DNA from: Oryzias latipes
Lineage: Eukaryota; Chordata; Actinopteri; Beloniformes; Adrianichthyidae
Reading direction: 5' to 3'
DNA length: 64,000 bases
Assembly (NCBI RefSeq): GCF_002234675.1
Contig: NC_019859.2
Coordinates: 8,893,983 to 8,957,982 of the forward strand
The translations under genes and the position numbers were made by a program. Positions 39,602 to 52,439 of the stretch are shown here, in pieces. Below the pieces are notes generated by a model. It was given only the letters and a program-made list of their open reading frames with translations. It was not told where the DNA came from and did not search any database. The first letter of the stretch is position 1. Each line of letters begins with the position of its first letter.

Positions 39602-40188
39602 GCAGGCCCAGACAGGTGGAGGACAGAGTGTAGGTACCTAAAACATCAATTTTCACACTTCTATTAGCCCTGGGTCCAGTGGACCCGAACATCTTATACG
39701 TAATAGAAATGTGTTGGGGGGGTATACGGTGTGTGGTCATTAAAAATGTATTCTGATATATGTTCTTCACAGAAAATGAGCCAAGGCCAGTGAGTCTGAC
39801 TTTAAAAAATTAATTAATTGTATCATTTTTCTTTTGATAAAAAATGAAAACGGGTCCCACAGACCCGAACACCACATAAGGGTTAAGTGAATAATTAGAC
39901 TCACCTGTGGTTGAACGCCTAATAATTAGAATTTAGTGGTCTTAAGTTTGGCTTTCCTCCTAAGACTATGACTGGGGTGTTCTCATTTTTGCAATATGAG
40001 CTTGAATACATTTTTTAGGAAAATCTCTTTTTTGTCTGTGCATATTAGCAAATCTTATTTGCAATCAATGGCCCTCCTTTGCAGTTGTATTTTGTAGTGC
40101 AGTATTCCACATGAAATGTTGATTCTGAAAGGACACTAAAGGTATACTGACAAATATAGTGGGGTGTACTCATTTATGCTGAGCACTA

Positions 40189-40204
40189 TGTGTATGTATG
40201 TATG

Positions 40205-40279
<75 letters not shown>
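40189..40279. repeat. (TATG)n(TA)n microsatellite
   Basis: Starts at the TA target site on the right edge of the Tc1 element. Confidence 0.95.
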
Positions 40280-40283
<4 letters not shown>

Positions 40284-40674
40284 CTAAGCTTTATGGCATT
40301 GAAAGTTTACGATTTAATGTGTTTGTTTTTGTTTGTTTTATAAAGACATAAATTAATTCAGTCAAGACTTCCATTTTAGAAGCAACATCATTGATCATAT
40401 TTCACCTTTGATGCACTGAAAAGAGCATTTTCCTCTTTGTTTCAGGTTCAAATACAAAGACTCCCAAATATGTTTTTACAAACCCAGTTCAAGTTAGATT
40501 AAAAGTCTTTGTATGTAAATGCAGGCCAAAATTCTAAGTCTTCAAACTTCTAGTTAAGTTAAATATTTATTTTTATAACTTTTATTGAATCTATTTTAAA
40601 ATCTCATGTAGAAACACAATAACAGCAGGTTGGTGTTTCTGTATTTTCATTACATGAGAACAGTAAAAAGAGCT

Positions 40675-40680
40675 TTTATT
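40675..40680 (-). terminator. Poly(A) signal of the SANT-like gene
   Basis: AATAAA on the minus strand, about 165 bp after the stop at 40847. Confidence 0.6.
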
Positions 40681-40846
40681 TTTGAGCCAAACATTTCTGT
40701 TCTTGAACTTGAGCAAATGCACATGGTTCATAATTTCTAGACCTCCAGTCCTTGAGGTTGGGTCTCAAATCAAAACCTGGATGCAACTCAAGAAAAGTTT
40801 CAAGCCCATGTCCCAACATCTGCCTCCAGGTGGCGCCCTTTCCCTC

Positions 40847-43800
40847 TCAGCCTTTGAGCACCTTCTCTTTTAGCAATTCCAGGATGACTTGTCTTTCTTG
40901 GCTCTCAAGCTCGAATCTCCGTTCTCTGTCTTTCCTTTCAGCTTCCAAGCGTGCTCTCTCCAGAGCAATTTTACCTGTAAGTTCAAGCATATTATAGGAC
41001 ACAGATATCAAAATATGAATAAAATGTGCACATTTGTAAGCAGATGACAGAGTTCTTTTACAAATTCAAAGATTCTTTCCTGTTTTTCCTTTTTTTGGAA
41101 GATTTTTCTGAAATTTATTCCCCTTCTCTGCTATTTGGAAACATCTACCAGTAAATAATACACAGATGTTTTCAAATTCAGATTTTCTAAAAGGAAAAAG
41201 AAAAATCTAAATTTGATGAACCTGTTAATTTCAACATAAAAGTGGATTCTAAAATCTCATGAAATGGCTTGTTAGGCATACTCCTCTGGATCTCCAGCTC
41301 CTCTCTGCGCAGAGTCAGCTCTTCCTCTCGGAGCCGCTGTTCGGCCTCGGAGCGTTTCTCCAGAAAGCTGAGAATCTCAGAGTAGGTCTGGCAGCAGCAC
41401 TGGCAGGCCCTCTTGGCTGTGGGCGCCGCTGAAAGCTCTGTGATTTGCTCGCGCTCATCTTCAGGATCTGCAACCATCAAAATGTATCAAATCGTGAAAA
41501 ATTTCCTAAAGACTGAATCTTTGTTGAAGCGTGTCCAAATCACCAGTAATTATTTATTGTCTACTAAATATTCGGAGTCTCATATGATGAACACATAAGA
41601 AGAACTGGGCCTTTTCTCTTGACCAAGCTTCATCCTGTTTAGTCTTGTCAACAGTTTTTACCAGCAGCAGGTGTTTGTGTGATGATGGGTTTGTCCTGTT
41701 CTGGTAAATGTAGCTCTTCTAGGGCACGATTTCTTCGTTCTTCTTCCTGAGGAAAACAGACAGTCAATTCTAAGTGACTTCACGATTTTAGCTTGTTTAT
41801 TTATTGAGTACGGTATTTCTTCACATGTTGAAGTGATGATTGGATTAAATTAAGTTTATTATGAAAATTTTTTATGAAAATTAGCTGAGCCTCAGTCTCC
41901 ATTCCCTGATTATGACTGAAAACTCATCAACCTTTATAATACGATCCGGAAAGGATCTTTCTGTATCTGACTAATGTATTGTATAAAGTGAACATTGTTC
42001 TCATCACCCAGCCATCTCTAGATGCATCGCCAGTTCTCAGTCAAAGATTTTCACATCTGCATGTCTGGTCTGCAATCCACAGGTGTCTCTGTTCCACAAC
42101 TCAGCACAGAAATAAAAAAGACCAGGAATCTCAGACTGCTTTGCCGCTGACCTCAGCACATCTTAACTGGTAATGCATGCATGTTTTATTGTTTATTTTG
42201 TAGCAAGTCAGCAAATTTCACAATACAATGTTCATGCATATATGTGGAATCAAGTAAATGCATAATCAAAGAGCATAAAAATATATTGGAATCTCTGCTT
42301 ACCTCCAAAAATTACATTATAATTTAGGCTACATTGCACCAGCAAGCAACACTTGCTGTGGCTCAGAACTGATTTGATGCTAACACTTGCAGATTGTTGA
42401 ATTACCTTCCAGAGCAAATCAAATTAAATGCCATAAAGAAAGTGAATATTCCCACGTAGTTTTCCAAATACGTGCGGCCAGTGCTGAACTCTTTTCTTGG
42501 CCGCACAGACACAGAGGAAGCATTAAGTTTAGGATTACGGGTTAGGGTTAAGCTGCGTTCACACCGAACGCGATTCGTGCGGCAGAGGCGGCCACTTTCA
42601 CTGTAAAGACAGTGGTAAAGACGGGATCTGAGGTCCAGCGATTCGAGTTGAACGACGGGTGCTGCGCAAAGGTCTGGCATCAGCGCGATTTGTGCGATAT
42701 ATTATCCGTCTGAACCAAACCCGTCCTGGCTACTGTTGGGCGAAGGCGGGTACACCCCGGACAGAGCCGTTTCAACTCCTGGGAGGCGAGTTAGCGGCCA
42801 GACAGATACCCACAGTTGCATGGGGGGCCAGCCTGCTCGGCCTCCTGAACTTTAGGATATTTTACTTATTTTCATTAAGGCAAAAAAAATAAAAATAAAG
42901 GTCCCCTGATTTAGTCTTGTTTTTTTTTTTTTACCCTCTCTAGTTAATGGGGGACAGCAAGCCTTCAAACTCGATCAGAGAGAGAACACAAATGCTGAGA
43001 ACACATTTGGGACTTTAACTTTAGTTAAACATTAGTTAAAAAGTTTAATATTAAATACGTGTGGCCAACACCAAATCCATCCTTGGGCACACTTAAAATC
43101 TGGCACCTGCACTTGTACACGTTGAACGAGGCGGATTAGGGAACTTGCCCAATGTGCATCCACTCCTGTGACATCACAACGGATCATTAAATCAAACTGA
43201 GCATCTTTGAAGCAGTTTGATTGACAGCCATTTAAAGGAGAAATTCTCAGAAATGTAATAAATGAAATTATTTTTTTATTACTGCATTTGTTCTCTTTTA
43301 TAAGACAAATAACAGAAGTACAAGTCAAAAACTCCAACAATATGTTTTCATTGAAGGGGGACTTTACTATTTTATGATCTGTGTGGTCACTCTACTCCTA
43401 ACCACATGGTTTCAGTCAAAATCACATTAAAGTATAAGAACCAATTAAAGTCTTTGTTTTTCCAGAAAACAGCAGATCTGTTTGCAAACCTTTTATTAAA
43501 AATTGAAAACAGATATTTTTTGTCATTTATTCATGAGTAGCTTTAGCTGAATTTCACTCTTTATTGCAAGAATTTCACATTTTATGGACACAGCATATTT
43601 ATTACTAAGTCAGATTTCTTGTATGTAATAAAGTATGTTTTGTTTGAGGCATAACATGTACTGTGTAATGTCTGTGTATGCAAGTTAAAGACTTGAAAAA
43701 AAGGCTTTTGCTATCACAGAAACAAACATACAAATATTGGATTAATTTGCGTTTTGTTGTAAGTTTGAGGTTCTGCGATTTACTGAAATTAACAACTTTT

Positions 43801-45708
43801 TTTTTACCTTTAACTTTAACCCATATAAATCTTTATTTTTGTATTATAAAAAGCTTCTCACTACAGATTCCTGTGAACAGATCAGTGGGTCTATACCTGT
43901 TTTGGAACAATCGGGAACAAAAACTTTTAACATATTTTTTTCTATTATTATTGACCTTTAATATACATACAATTATCTGCTCATTTCTCATAAATGTCTC
44001 CTCAATTTTCATCTTAAAACCCATCAAAATTCTTCATAAACTATTTAAAAAATATTGAAATGTGATTCTTTTTTCTACTTGATATAATAAATTTGGATCT
44101 ATAACAGAAAAGTTAAAAACACCATTCAGACGTTGAAGACATTTCTTCTCTTATCCAGGAGATTTAGTGGATTTTCCGATTTGATTAAGCTTTAGATTGG
44201 AGACAAAATATCTTCAACTCAAAAAACAAAGTCCAGATGTCCATTTTTTAAAACTTTCTCTGCTTTATTCTGACTTCTTTTTATTGTCTACATGACAGTT
44301 TCACTCACTTGGTACTTGACAACCTCGCCGCTGGCTAGGAGCCCCTTCTCAGCCTCCAGCTCCAGAACCTCATGGAGCAGGTCCTCCTTTTGAGCGTATA
44401 ACCTTTCTGTTCCAAACCTGGATTCAAACAGAACAATTTCTGAATGAAGATGGAATGTCTATGTGAAGTTCACCTAAACAAAAAAAAACTCCTATGGATG
44501 CTGACCTTTATTTGAAGCTGCTTTTAACACGCAGAAATGGTGTCATATTTACTTTATTTTTTTAATTTTAAAGAGAAATGATCATTGTTTTTTGTATTGA
44601 AAATCTTGAAAGAGTTTCTTGAAAGTGTCTTCATGATCACCTGGCTAAATCAGAACTTTCACCGACAGACGTTTTATGTGTTAACTTAGAAAACACGTTT
44701 TCCAAAATAACGCTGTACATTTGTACCATACAGACCTGCGCAGACTAGGATAGTCTTGTTTCTTGTAGTAGTCCAGCAGCAGCATAGTCCTCTCTCGACA
44801 CCTCCGTGCGTCCACCTCAAAGTTTTCCTCCTGAAGGGCCGCCGTGATGATCTCCCCCACGCGGGCCCAGATCCGCCCTGAACTCATCAATGACATGTCA
44901 TGTTATGATTTGGTCTTTAAGTAATTTTCTTCATGACACATGATTCTATTTAAGACATTTATTGCTCAAATTCCTATTACGATCATCTTTTGATCTATTG
45001 TGAAGATGTTCTCTTTGAATTATGACTGTTTTTAGCCAAAATTTAAAATAACCTGTTTCGTTTTTTGGGACTAAGTTTCTGCAGAGCAGCTGTAGTTCAT
45101 TGGAAACTCGCCTCTGAGTTGCGACTGTTGGTGCGAAGTAAGCCTGCACCCACATCCCATCATCCATCCTTTTCTGCTAGCTTACGGCCTCTCCCCTCCC
45201 CAACCTAGAATTAGCTGCAAAACAAAAATGGCGAGCAATATCGGGGCCTTGCAGCCGTACAGTTTTGAGCCATTTACCACCTCGGACGAGGAAAACAAAG
45301 ACCTACACGGATCTAGTCGGCTGCAAGTTGATGCATCAGAATAGGGCAGAGCTTGTGGCCCACTGATCGTATCAACTACAAGCTTTATAACTGGTAGTTT
45401 TTCATCTGCTCCTGATTTACCACAATATAAATAAATAAAATGCTCAGAAATGCAATTTTTTTTTTACACATGTCCTCCATCATCAGAAAAATGAAAACAA
45501 GAACACATTAATAACACCAAAAACATGACTTTCATTGGACTGGGTCTTTAAAGCTTAAAATGGGTTTACAGGCTTCTTGTAAAAATGACAAACCGGGTTC
45601 TTTGGAGGCGAAGGGGTTCTGGGCGATGACCTCTTGCAGGAGGATGATATCATGGCGGGCTGAGAAACGGACCTGCCGTTTTCTGGGTGTTGTAGAAGGG
45701 CAGGACAT
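40847..45708 (-). CDS. SANT/trihelix-like DNA-binding coiled-coil protein
   Basis: Six coding exons with consensus splice sites and consistent phases: 45708-45594, 44877-44736, 44417-44309, 41746-41662, 41467-41282, 40974-40847; 254 residues. Residues 12-90 look like a Myb/SANT-type fold: FSARHDIILLQEVIAQNPF, then IWARVGEIITAAL, CRERTMLLLDYYKKQDYPSL and FGTE. This pattern is typical of SANT/MADF-like proteins, some of them tied to transposons. Residues 92-135 and 183-254 are strongly charged, heptad-like helices (coiled coil), with a CQCCC cluster at 172-176 between. Such proteins usually bind DNA and dimerise; the target is unknown. I do not recognise a named orthologue. A non-coding first exon is likely upstream (donor at 46146). 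Confidence 0.85.
41747..44308 (-). other. Large intron 3 of the SANT-like gene
   Basis: Contains 42550-42600, a GCGTTCACACCGAACGCGAT end of a common fish MITE, and 42725-42765, a piece of the LINE tail family (TTGGGCGAAGGCGGGTACAC). No extra exon seen; phases of exons 3 and 4 join without one. Confidence 0.5.
45003..45551. repeat. Dispersed repeat R1, copy 1
   Basis: Shares long blocks with 46905-47549 (inverted) and 52440-52822 (same sense): CGCCTCTGAGTTG(C/T)GA, AAACAAAGAC(C/G)TACACGGATCTAG, TGTCCTCCATCATCAG and an end GGACTGGGTCTTTAA. Unclassified, no coding capacity. Confidence 0.75.
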
Positions 45709-45716
45709 GGAAAAAC

Positions 45717-46270
45717 CTGGTGGAATTTAAATAGATTTATTGTTTGTTTTTCCACAAAACTATGTGTTACCCCTACTGATCAATTACAATAGATGTCAAA
45801 CACATAGATCTGTAGTGTGAACAAACTGCTGGTTGAAATGCAGCAGAGGCCTGTGCTGGTGACAGGAGGCGGACACATGGCAACTCCTGAAGAAACGGGG
45901 GGAGCAGCTGCAGCTACAGCAAGCAGAGCGGAGAGCCTGCAGGGTCTGCAGCAACTCAAATGCGTCACAGGAGGAGGAGGAGGAAGAGGAGGCCTTCTAC
46001 AGGAGCTGCGAGGAGTTAAACTGCGCGCTGTGCGTGCAGGCAGGAATAGAACTCACCGTTGTTGATCGGCACTTCCACCACAACACGATCCATGCTTCCG
46101 TCATCCGGGAACTGCCTGACGCGCACGGCACACGTCCACTCACCAGTACAGGTTTCCCGCTGACGTGTAACCTAACTTGGCCAAGAATCTGCGGGGCACT
46201 CGCTCCTCGGAGCTGCGCTAACTCGGTGTGGCCAGAAGTGGGCGCCAGAGCGCCGCTGGAGACGACTGCT
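45717..46270 (-). promoter_or_regulatory. GC-rich 5' region of the SANT-like gene
   Basis: A GC-rich, CpG-containing stretch. On the minus strand a donor, TACTG|GTGAGTGG (exon end 46146), can pair with an acceptor CCACCAG|G (45717/45716) just before the ATG, giving a non-coding first exon. Inferred from splice-site form and position only. Confidence 0.5.
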
Positions 46271-46904
46271 TTGGCTCCTCAGGCCCTCTTTCTGCAACAC
46301 TTGTGAACGCATGACCTGAGGAGGATTTGTTTATTTTTCAAAGCCAAATAATGTGTAATAGTAGGCTAAACTTATATCTCCAGAGGATTGTTTGAATGCG
46401 TGAACAGAAATAAACAAATTCAAGCTTCAAGGCTCAAAGTTAAACTGACTCGTAACACTTTGAACACTTTTTTAAAATCATTTTTTTCTGTAAACCCCAA
46501 AAGGAAGGTGAAAGCATGCAACTATACAAGTCAATTATTGACTTTTAGGGACTCTGATTTTATTTTTTTATGTATTTATTTACTTCCGTCATTAGTGTGT
46601 AATAAAGGTTATTATTCATCCAGATGATGTTGCCTTAAAGTTGACTTATAGCAACCAAACCTATAATTGTCTTCCTTTGGCAGAAAGTGGCATTTTAAGG
46701 AAGTCCAGTTGCTATGACTCAACTTCAAGACTCCACCTTAAAATGGAAGTCTTTGGCCAAAAGACACTTTTCAGTTCCTCCACCAACTAAGACATTTAAA
46801 ATGAAATTCATTTTGCCTTAAGACAATTTTGTCTTAAAATTGCAGTAATTCTTTTTTATTTTTTTAGTTTATTTTTTACAAATCCTGCAGCCATATAAGC
46901 ATTT
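46147..46904. other. Unassigned spacer
   Basis: GC-rich to about 46300, then AT-rich. No gene that I can support. Confidence 0.4.
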
Positions 46905-47549
46905 TGTGGCATTTTTCTCATGATGGAGGACATATATTTGAAAATGAAGCTTAAATTTTAATTTATTTAACCAAATTGTTGTGAATCAGGAACAGACAAA
47001 AAATGCTGTTTGAAAAGGCTTGTAGTTGTGACATAGAAGCTAGAATCAGCGGGCCACAAGCTCCATGCTCTGCTCCATTCTGATGCATCCACTTGTAGAT
47101 AAAAGAGATCCATAAACGTCTTGGTTTTCCTCATTCCAGGAACGGATGCATAGCTTCAATATTGTTCGCCATTTTTGTTGCACTGCTAATGTTAGGCTGG
47201 GGATGTGAGGGGCTGTAAGCTAGTGGGAGAGAGTGTAAACCGATGGATGACAGGAAGTGGGGTTGAGCCTACTCCACACCAACAGTCCCGCCAACAACTC
47301 AGAGGCAAATGTCTGATAAACTTCTGCTGCAACACAGTTTTATTTTTGTTTTGTCTTTTTGGCTGAAAACGGCAAAATCATAATTAAAAGACCATTGGGA
47401 ACGCTTTTACAATACATAAAATGATGTTCGGAGTGGGACTTTAAGTGCTAATGCTTAAATGCAATTCTGATCTTAATTTTCTCAATATATGATCACAAGA
47501 ACATGTCAAAAATACCAAAAACATGATTTTCATTGGAGTTGGTCTTTAA
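46905..47549. repeat. Dispersed repeat R1, copy 2 (inverted)
   Basis: Inverted relative to copies 1 and 3: CTCATGATGGAGGACATAT at the left, then CCACAAGCTCCATGCTCTGC, and AACTCAGAGGCAAATG at the right, with GGAGTTGGTCTTTAAA at its far end. Confidence 0.7.
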
Positions 47550-47763
47550 ATACTGAAGAGAAGGTTTTTCCCAAGTCAACAGTTTTTACTTCTGAACCTG
47601 AAAGACATTGTAAAGAAACAGTTCACCCCTAGAAATGCTTGGTTTGGGTTGTGTCCATAGTCTTTCACTACTCACTATATAGTGCACTATAAAGTGCACC
47701 ATATAGTGCGTTCGCCATTTTGTGTTGCCGTCCAAATTTGCAATTCCAAAATCGAGCCCCCGA

Positions 47764-48621
47764 TGTTGTGTGGTGAAACCTTTTCCTGTCATTTTTTGCA
47801 TGCTTTTGTGTTGAAGTTTGTTTTTGATGGAGGAAGTCTTCTCTGATTTTTGTTTGCATGCTTTTATGGTGGAGTTGGTTTTTGTGTTTTGTGTTGTTTC
47901 ACCCCATGAAGACTGAGTCCCAGATTGGACACCCAGGTGTGTCCAATCAGTAAGCTGATGGCCCCACCCATAAAGCTGCACTGGCAGCAGGAGAAAGGAG
48001 GAAGAGCAGCTGGTAGCTGTTGAAGGACACAGCACTGGAGCAAACTTTGTGGCTGGAGCTGCAGTCAGTGTAGGAGTCTTCTCCAGGACAGGAGTGCCAC
48101 AGCGCGACGTACACTCATAGGCAGGGTGAGGAGCCCTGCCGGTGTGTGAGTATCCTCTACCCTTCCAGTGGCACTGTCACTCGGCATATAACCAGGTCTG
48201 TTTGCCCCACACAACTGAGACACTCGCAGGATCTATCTTCACTTTGCAGGTAGATGTTGGGAGGAACACCCCACCGCGCCTGCAAAGGGTGGACAAAGAC
48301 AAGACTGTGGCTGATTGCAGGACCTGTCTCCCTGGTGTTTCATGGACTATTTCTTTTAATTATTTTAACAATGTTTTTATGAGGTCCCTCTTTAAAGTTC
48401 TTACTACCTTTTTTAAACATTTGGTCTTAGTTATTTAGGTTTTAACCGTTTGGGCTTTGTCGGTGTGGCTGCATGTTTTTATTGGATTAAATTATTGCAG
48501 TTTAAAAAACAATTGTTCCATGGATTTTCTGTGTGGCGCTCTTTCCCTGGTCCTGAATCTTTTGGGTGTAGCAATTTAACCGGACCCCCCCCCCCCCCCC
48601 CCCTATTTGGCAAAGGTGGGG
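47764..48621 (+). mobile_element. Possible solo LTR
   Basis: About 860 bp starting TGTTGTGTGGTGAAACC and flanked by CCCGA on both sides (47759-47763, 48622-48626). A 19-nt C run (48585-48603) lies near its end. It interrupts a repeat that begins CACTATATAGTGCACTATAAAG before it and resumes near 48680. There are no coding parts. The end lacks the usual CA, so the class is uncertain; if an LTR it is a fossil single copy. Confidence 0.4.
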
Positions 48622-48626
48622 CCCGA

Positions 48627-51037
48627 CACCTAGAAATTGCCCAGAAGTCTTTGTGAGATCCAGAGTGCATCGACGCTTACTAGATCGGCGAATGTAGACC
48701 ACAATGCATTGCGTCGTAACAATTTTTGCTAAAAAAAATTATATTTCTAATAAACCATCAACGTTATCTTCAGAAGACAGGGTATTCATAAATGTTGCAA
48801 AACACTCACATTAAATCAATGACGTCATATCTGCCGTTAAAAAAAAAAAGTTGTCAGCATGGTGTCCGAATTGATTTTAAAATCCAGGGCACTACATATT
48901 CCCGCACTAAAGTTTTCAAGTAGTTATGGATTTGGGGCGGGAATTCGCACACAGCCTTGGTTTCACTCGAGTTGAATCATTAACTCGATTCATACGTCTG
49001 CTTATTTATAAGTTCTCTTGCCTGAAAAGACCTCCAATCAAAAAACGAGCACAATTGAGGAAAACAACTAATTCTCTGGCTGTCAATGAGAAGTATGATC
49101 CACCCTGATTTTTTTTAAAAATACTCTGAGAATGTTTTAAACATACAACTACAGTAAAAGAACAATGGATGATACTTTGTTCTCCTCGACAGTCATGTTA
49201 AATAATTCTGTCATTTAGAAGCCTTTCTGCTAAAACAAGATGGCAGCTACCATAAAAGAACATCTGAAAAAAAAACTAAATGAAACTGACACAGGTGGAC
49301 TAAAGATAGTCACAGATAAAACTCCATCCATGCAAGCCGCGATTATGCAGTAGAAGTCATCACCATGGTAATGCACGAAAAAAAAAAGGAAGCATGCAGG
49401 CTGAAGCTGCGTGTTTAGATGTCCGCGGACTGTTAATGAGCAAGGACACACAGTTCTGGACCTGCTGGGATCAAAAGACTTTTCCAGTCACGGCTTCAGG
49501 GAAGAGCGACGGTGCAAATACAAGGCGGACAAGACAGAGCTGACAGCCCAGAACACACACACCATGTCTGCTCTTCTACACTTCTGAAGCATCCATCGCC
49601 ATCCATGTATGCACAATTTATGACCAATCATATCAACTATTAAACATAGTTATCAGGCAAAATAAATACAATTCAGAGTATTTTTGGTTCAAAAAAATAG
49701 ATGCTTAAAAATGTTCATCACCTTGGTGCAATTTTTTTAAGAAAGGAAAGTTTTTAGTTTTAGGGTTAATTAAGACTATTTTAGATCATTTACAGGGATT
49801 CCTAACGACAGCTCTATTTTGTTTTTTGCAGACTTTGGAACTCTTTATTTTGAAAGCACAAAAAGCTCTACAAGAAGCTTTACTGGAAACATCCTCACAG
49901 TCATCATGAAGGATGATAGGAAGTTAGATGTATTGCACACATTGTTTTTCCAAGTCTTATTTCTCACTGTGCCTTCGAGAAAAAAATTTCACACCAGACA
50001 CAAACTCAAATACTCACCAAAATTCGCGCGCCACCGAATTTGGGCATAGTGAACCCCCCACCTAAACAAACAACAAACAAAAAAAAAACTGTGATGTCCA
50101 CTGTCCACTGTGGGAGAAACTATCATAAAAAAGGAAAGTGGCCAAAATCCCTTCTGGGGCGCAAAAAATTCTAAGTCCACAAACGAAACCAAAACACACG
50201 TGTCGGGGATATCCAAAGGAAGTTTTGAAGTTGTCATGGGATGAGCACATAGGCCTCCATCTGGGCAGCTTTTTCTGGGGGGGAAAAGTGATACATTTTG
50301 TGATTGTACACTTTTTTTTACTGGAGGTGAAAAGCAAACTTTCTTTTTTATTCTTTCAAAAGATCTTCACAAAATTTCACAAACATAGCACCAGCTAAGA
50401 TCTACTATCACCACTAAAGTTTTGTTTACCTTTGACATCGGGAAGAAAGTGTCATGATGAATACAAAATGAAAAAAAAACATCACCTTTATTACAAGTTA
50501 CAAAAATAAAATTGTGGGTGAGGTTTTGTATTTTAACGCAATCTATCACCTCCTGACTCGTTGAGCATCATTGGGAAGCTACTTGAGAAAAAAGGTTTAC
50601 AAGCTGTAGATTTTCCTTAATGTGGCGAGCTCGCAAAAGTGATGTTCCCCTGCTACTTACACATTTTTAACCGGGATATTGAAAAATTCGAATACATGAA
50701 TTGTGGGCTCAAGCTGAACAAAATGATGTAACACACAATATGAAAATATTAGGAATGTGGTTAACAAAAAAACCCGTTGCTAAAGAAATCCAAAAATGTA
50801 CATAAACCTGTTTGTCTCCCCCAGGAGACCAAAAAATATAATAGTTGCTATAGAGATATAACCAATAGCAAAACCGCCATTTTGAAAACAGTATATATAC
50901 ATATTTTTAAATTGAATTTGTCACGTGCAGCTCTGACAAGGATGGCAGAGGAAGAATGAGGGGCGTGCAGCAGCGCTCAGCCAGTGAAGGGGGGGGGGGG
51001 GGGGGGTCAGAAGGGGGCGGCAAAGGTGAGGATTTAA
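48627..51037. other. Unassigned repeat-rich spacer
   Basis: No supported gene. An 18-nt G run lies at 50989-51006. 49190-49600 is less AT-rich than its surroundings but shows no codon structure I trust. Confidence 0.4.
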
Positions 51038-51232
51038 CCCTTGTGCTACCCTAGGGACTTTAACGTTGGGAGTTGGGTCATCTAGACCCAATAGGCAGTG
51101 CTCTGAACCTTTTTTCTTCAATGATTTGTGATCTTCACTGGTGTCCATGGATTACATGAAATCTTTCCACCTTTGTCATTGTGGGAATAACACGCCAATG
51201 TAAGGGTGGGGTCATTTAAGATAGCACAAGGG
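51038..51232. mobile_element. piggyBac-like TTAA MITE
   Basis: 195 bp, CCCTTGTGCTACCCTA...GATAGCACAAGGG; TTAA before and TTAT after. Confidence 0.88.
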
Positions 51233-52439
51233 TTATTTAGCATAAAAGCTTATATATCAAAGACATTTCTTGAATTTTTTTCCCAACATAATTTCTTTAG
51301 TTTAAGTCCAAAACCTCTTTCAAAAGTTTACCTTTATGTATGTTTTATACTTACTTAAAAGGCTTAAATCATTAACAAGAATCCTGAAGTCTGACGTGCA
51401 CATATGTCAGATGTCACCTCACAGAATCATCATTTTTAATCTCCCTTTTCTTGGCAGTTAGTGCCGATTAAAATAAAAGCTGCTTGCCAACAGTTGATCT
51501 CACCCACTTTGGACATGGTGACAGTGAGGATACTGAACACAAAGCCTGTCAGGTCTTATTTTGTCTCACTCAAAGTGTTTGGTGTTGATTTTTTCAGGTC
51601 AGTACTGTAAGCAGGTCCACCATCTCCTTTTTCTTCCACAGTCAGACCTTTGATGTGTGTGCAGAGCTGAATTTTCCCCCTCTGTTCCAATGAAAACTGT
51701 GATAGTAAATATTCCTGCAAACGCTTTGATGTAAAACAAAAAAAACACATTGGGACTGATGGGAATATTGCCATTTAATTAAAAACTGCTGTCTGTGCAG
51801 GTTCATTTGTGTTTTTCTCCTGCATTCCACTTCACAGGGGACTGCTGACTAATCGAAACGCACCCGGTAACCATGGTAACGCAGCGGTGACAGCTACTGT
51901 GCCTCTCATCACCATTGATTGTGTTCCTAGCACAAAGATGAGTGCAGGTGCCTGCAGGAATGCAGGAACTCACCATTGACCTGAGTTTCTCACATATTTA
52001 CTCATATTCTTGTTTACAGAGCGAAAAGTGGGACTGATAGAAGATAAGTTCTTCACTTTTGCTTTCAGTAACTTGTCGTTTTTACCCTGACAATGGACAC
52101 GTCTCCAAAACTTTGATGTATAGGTGATTTTTTCTTTATTGCCCCCATTTTTGAGCTTTTCAGTTGAGTTCTTTCAATGTTTTTCTCCCTCAATAAAATA
52201 CAAACAAAGTGAAGAGCAGCTTTTTTATTCTCTATTCATTCAGAGAAACAACATTAAAAAATACATTTTCTATGGAAACAATCAGATGGCAGTTTGAAAG
52301 CAAAATAAAAGTGTCCAGTTAGGTAAAGTTAAACTCAGAGGATCTTTTGATCTGCTGTAAAAACATTTCCAGTGGTCTTTTAATTATGTATATGCCATTT
52401 TGAGGCATTTTTCATTTTCAAGAAAACAGTTTTAGTGGA
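51233..52439. other. Unassigned spacer
   Basis: No gene, RNA or clear repeat seen. Confidence 0.4.

Larger units (their letters stand above)
37641..39882 (-). mobile_element. piggyBac element, non-autonomous, nested in Tc1
   Basis: CCCTTGTGTGGTGTTC at the left and GAACACCACATAAGGG at the right (one mismatch as inverted repeats) are flanked by TTAA at 37637-37640 and 39883-39886. It keeps only the N-terminal part of a transposase and carries a SINE and a MITE. Confidence 0.92.
36337..40187 (-). mobile_element. Tc1/mariner element split by a piggyBac element
   Basis: Terminal inverted repeats CAGTGCTGGGCATAAATAA (left) and TTATGCTGAGCAC(T) (right) sit at TA sites. The minus-strand transposase is broken: the end with MSPDLNPIEHLWGILK (36700-36789) and the middle with VPTVKHGGGSVLRWGC (about 36963-37030) are clear. 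The element would be about 1.6 kb without the 2.2-kb insertion at 37641-39882. Confidence 0.85.

Noticed and set aside
45817-46065. Plus-strand coding exon with a Glu-rich stretch
   Set aside because: The possible acceptor (GTGACAG) is paired only with a GC donor and the Glu run comes from a GAG microsatellite; the stretch sits in the predicted 5' intron of the SANT-like gene.
49190-49600. Possible conserved non-coding element or exon
   Set aside because: Base composition differs from its surroundings, but no frame, splice pair or known motif supports it.
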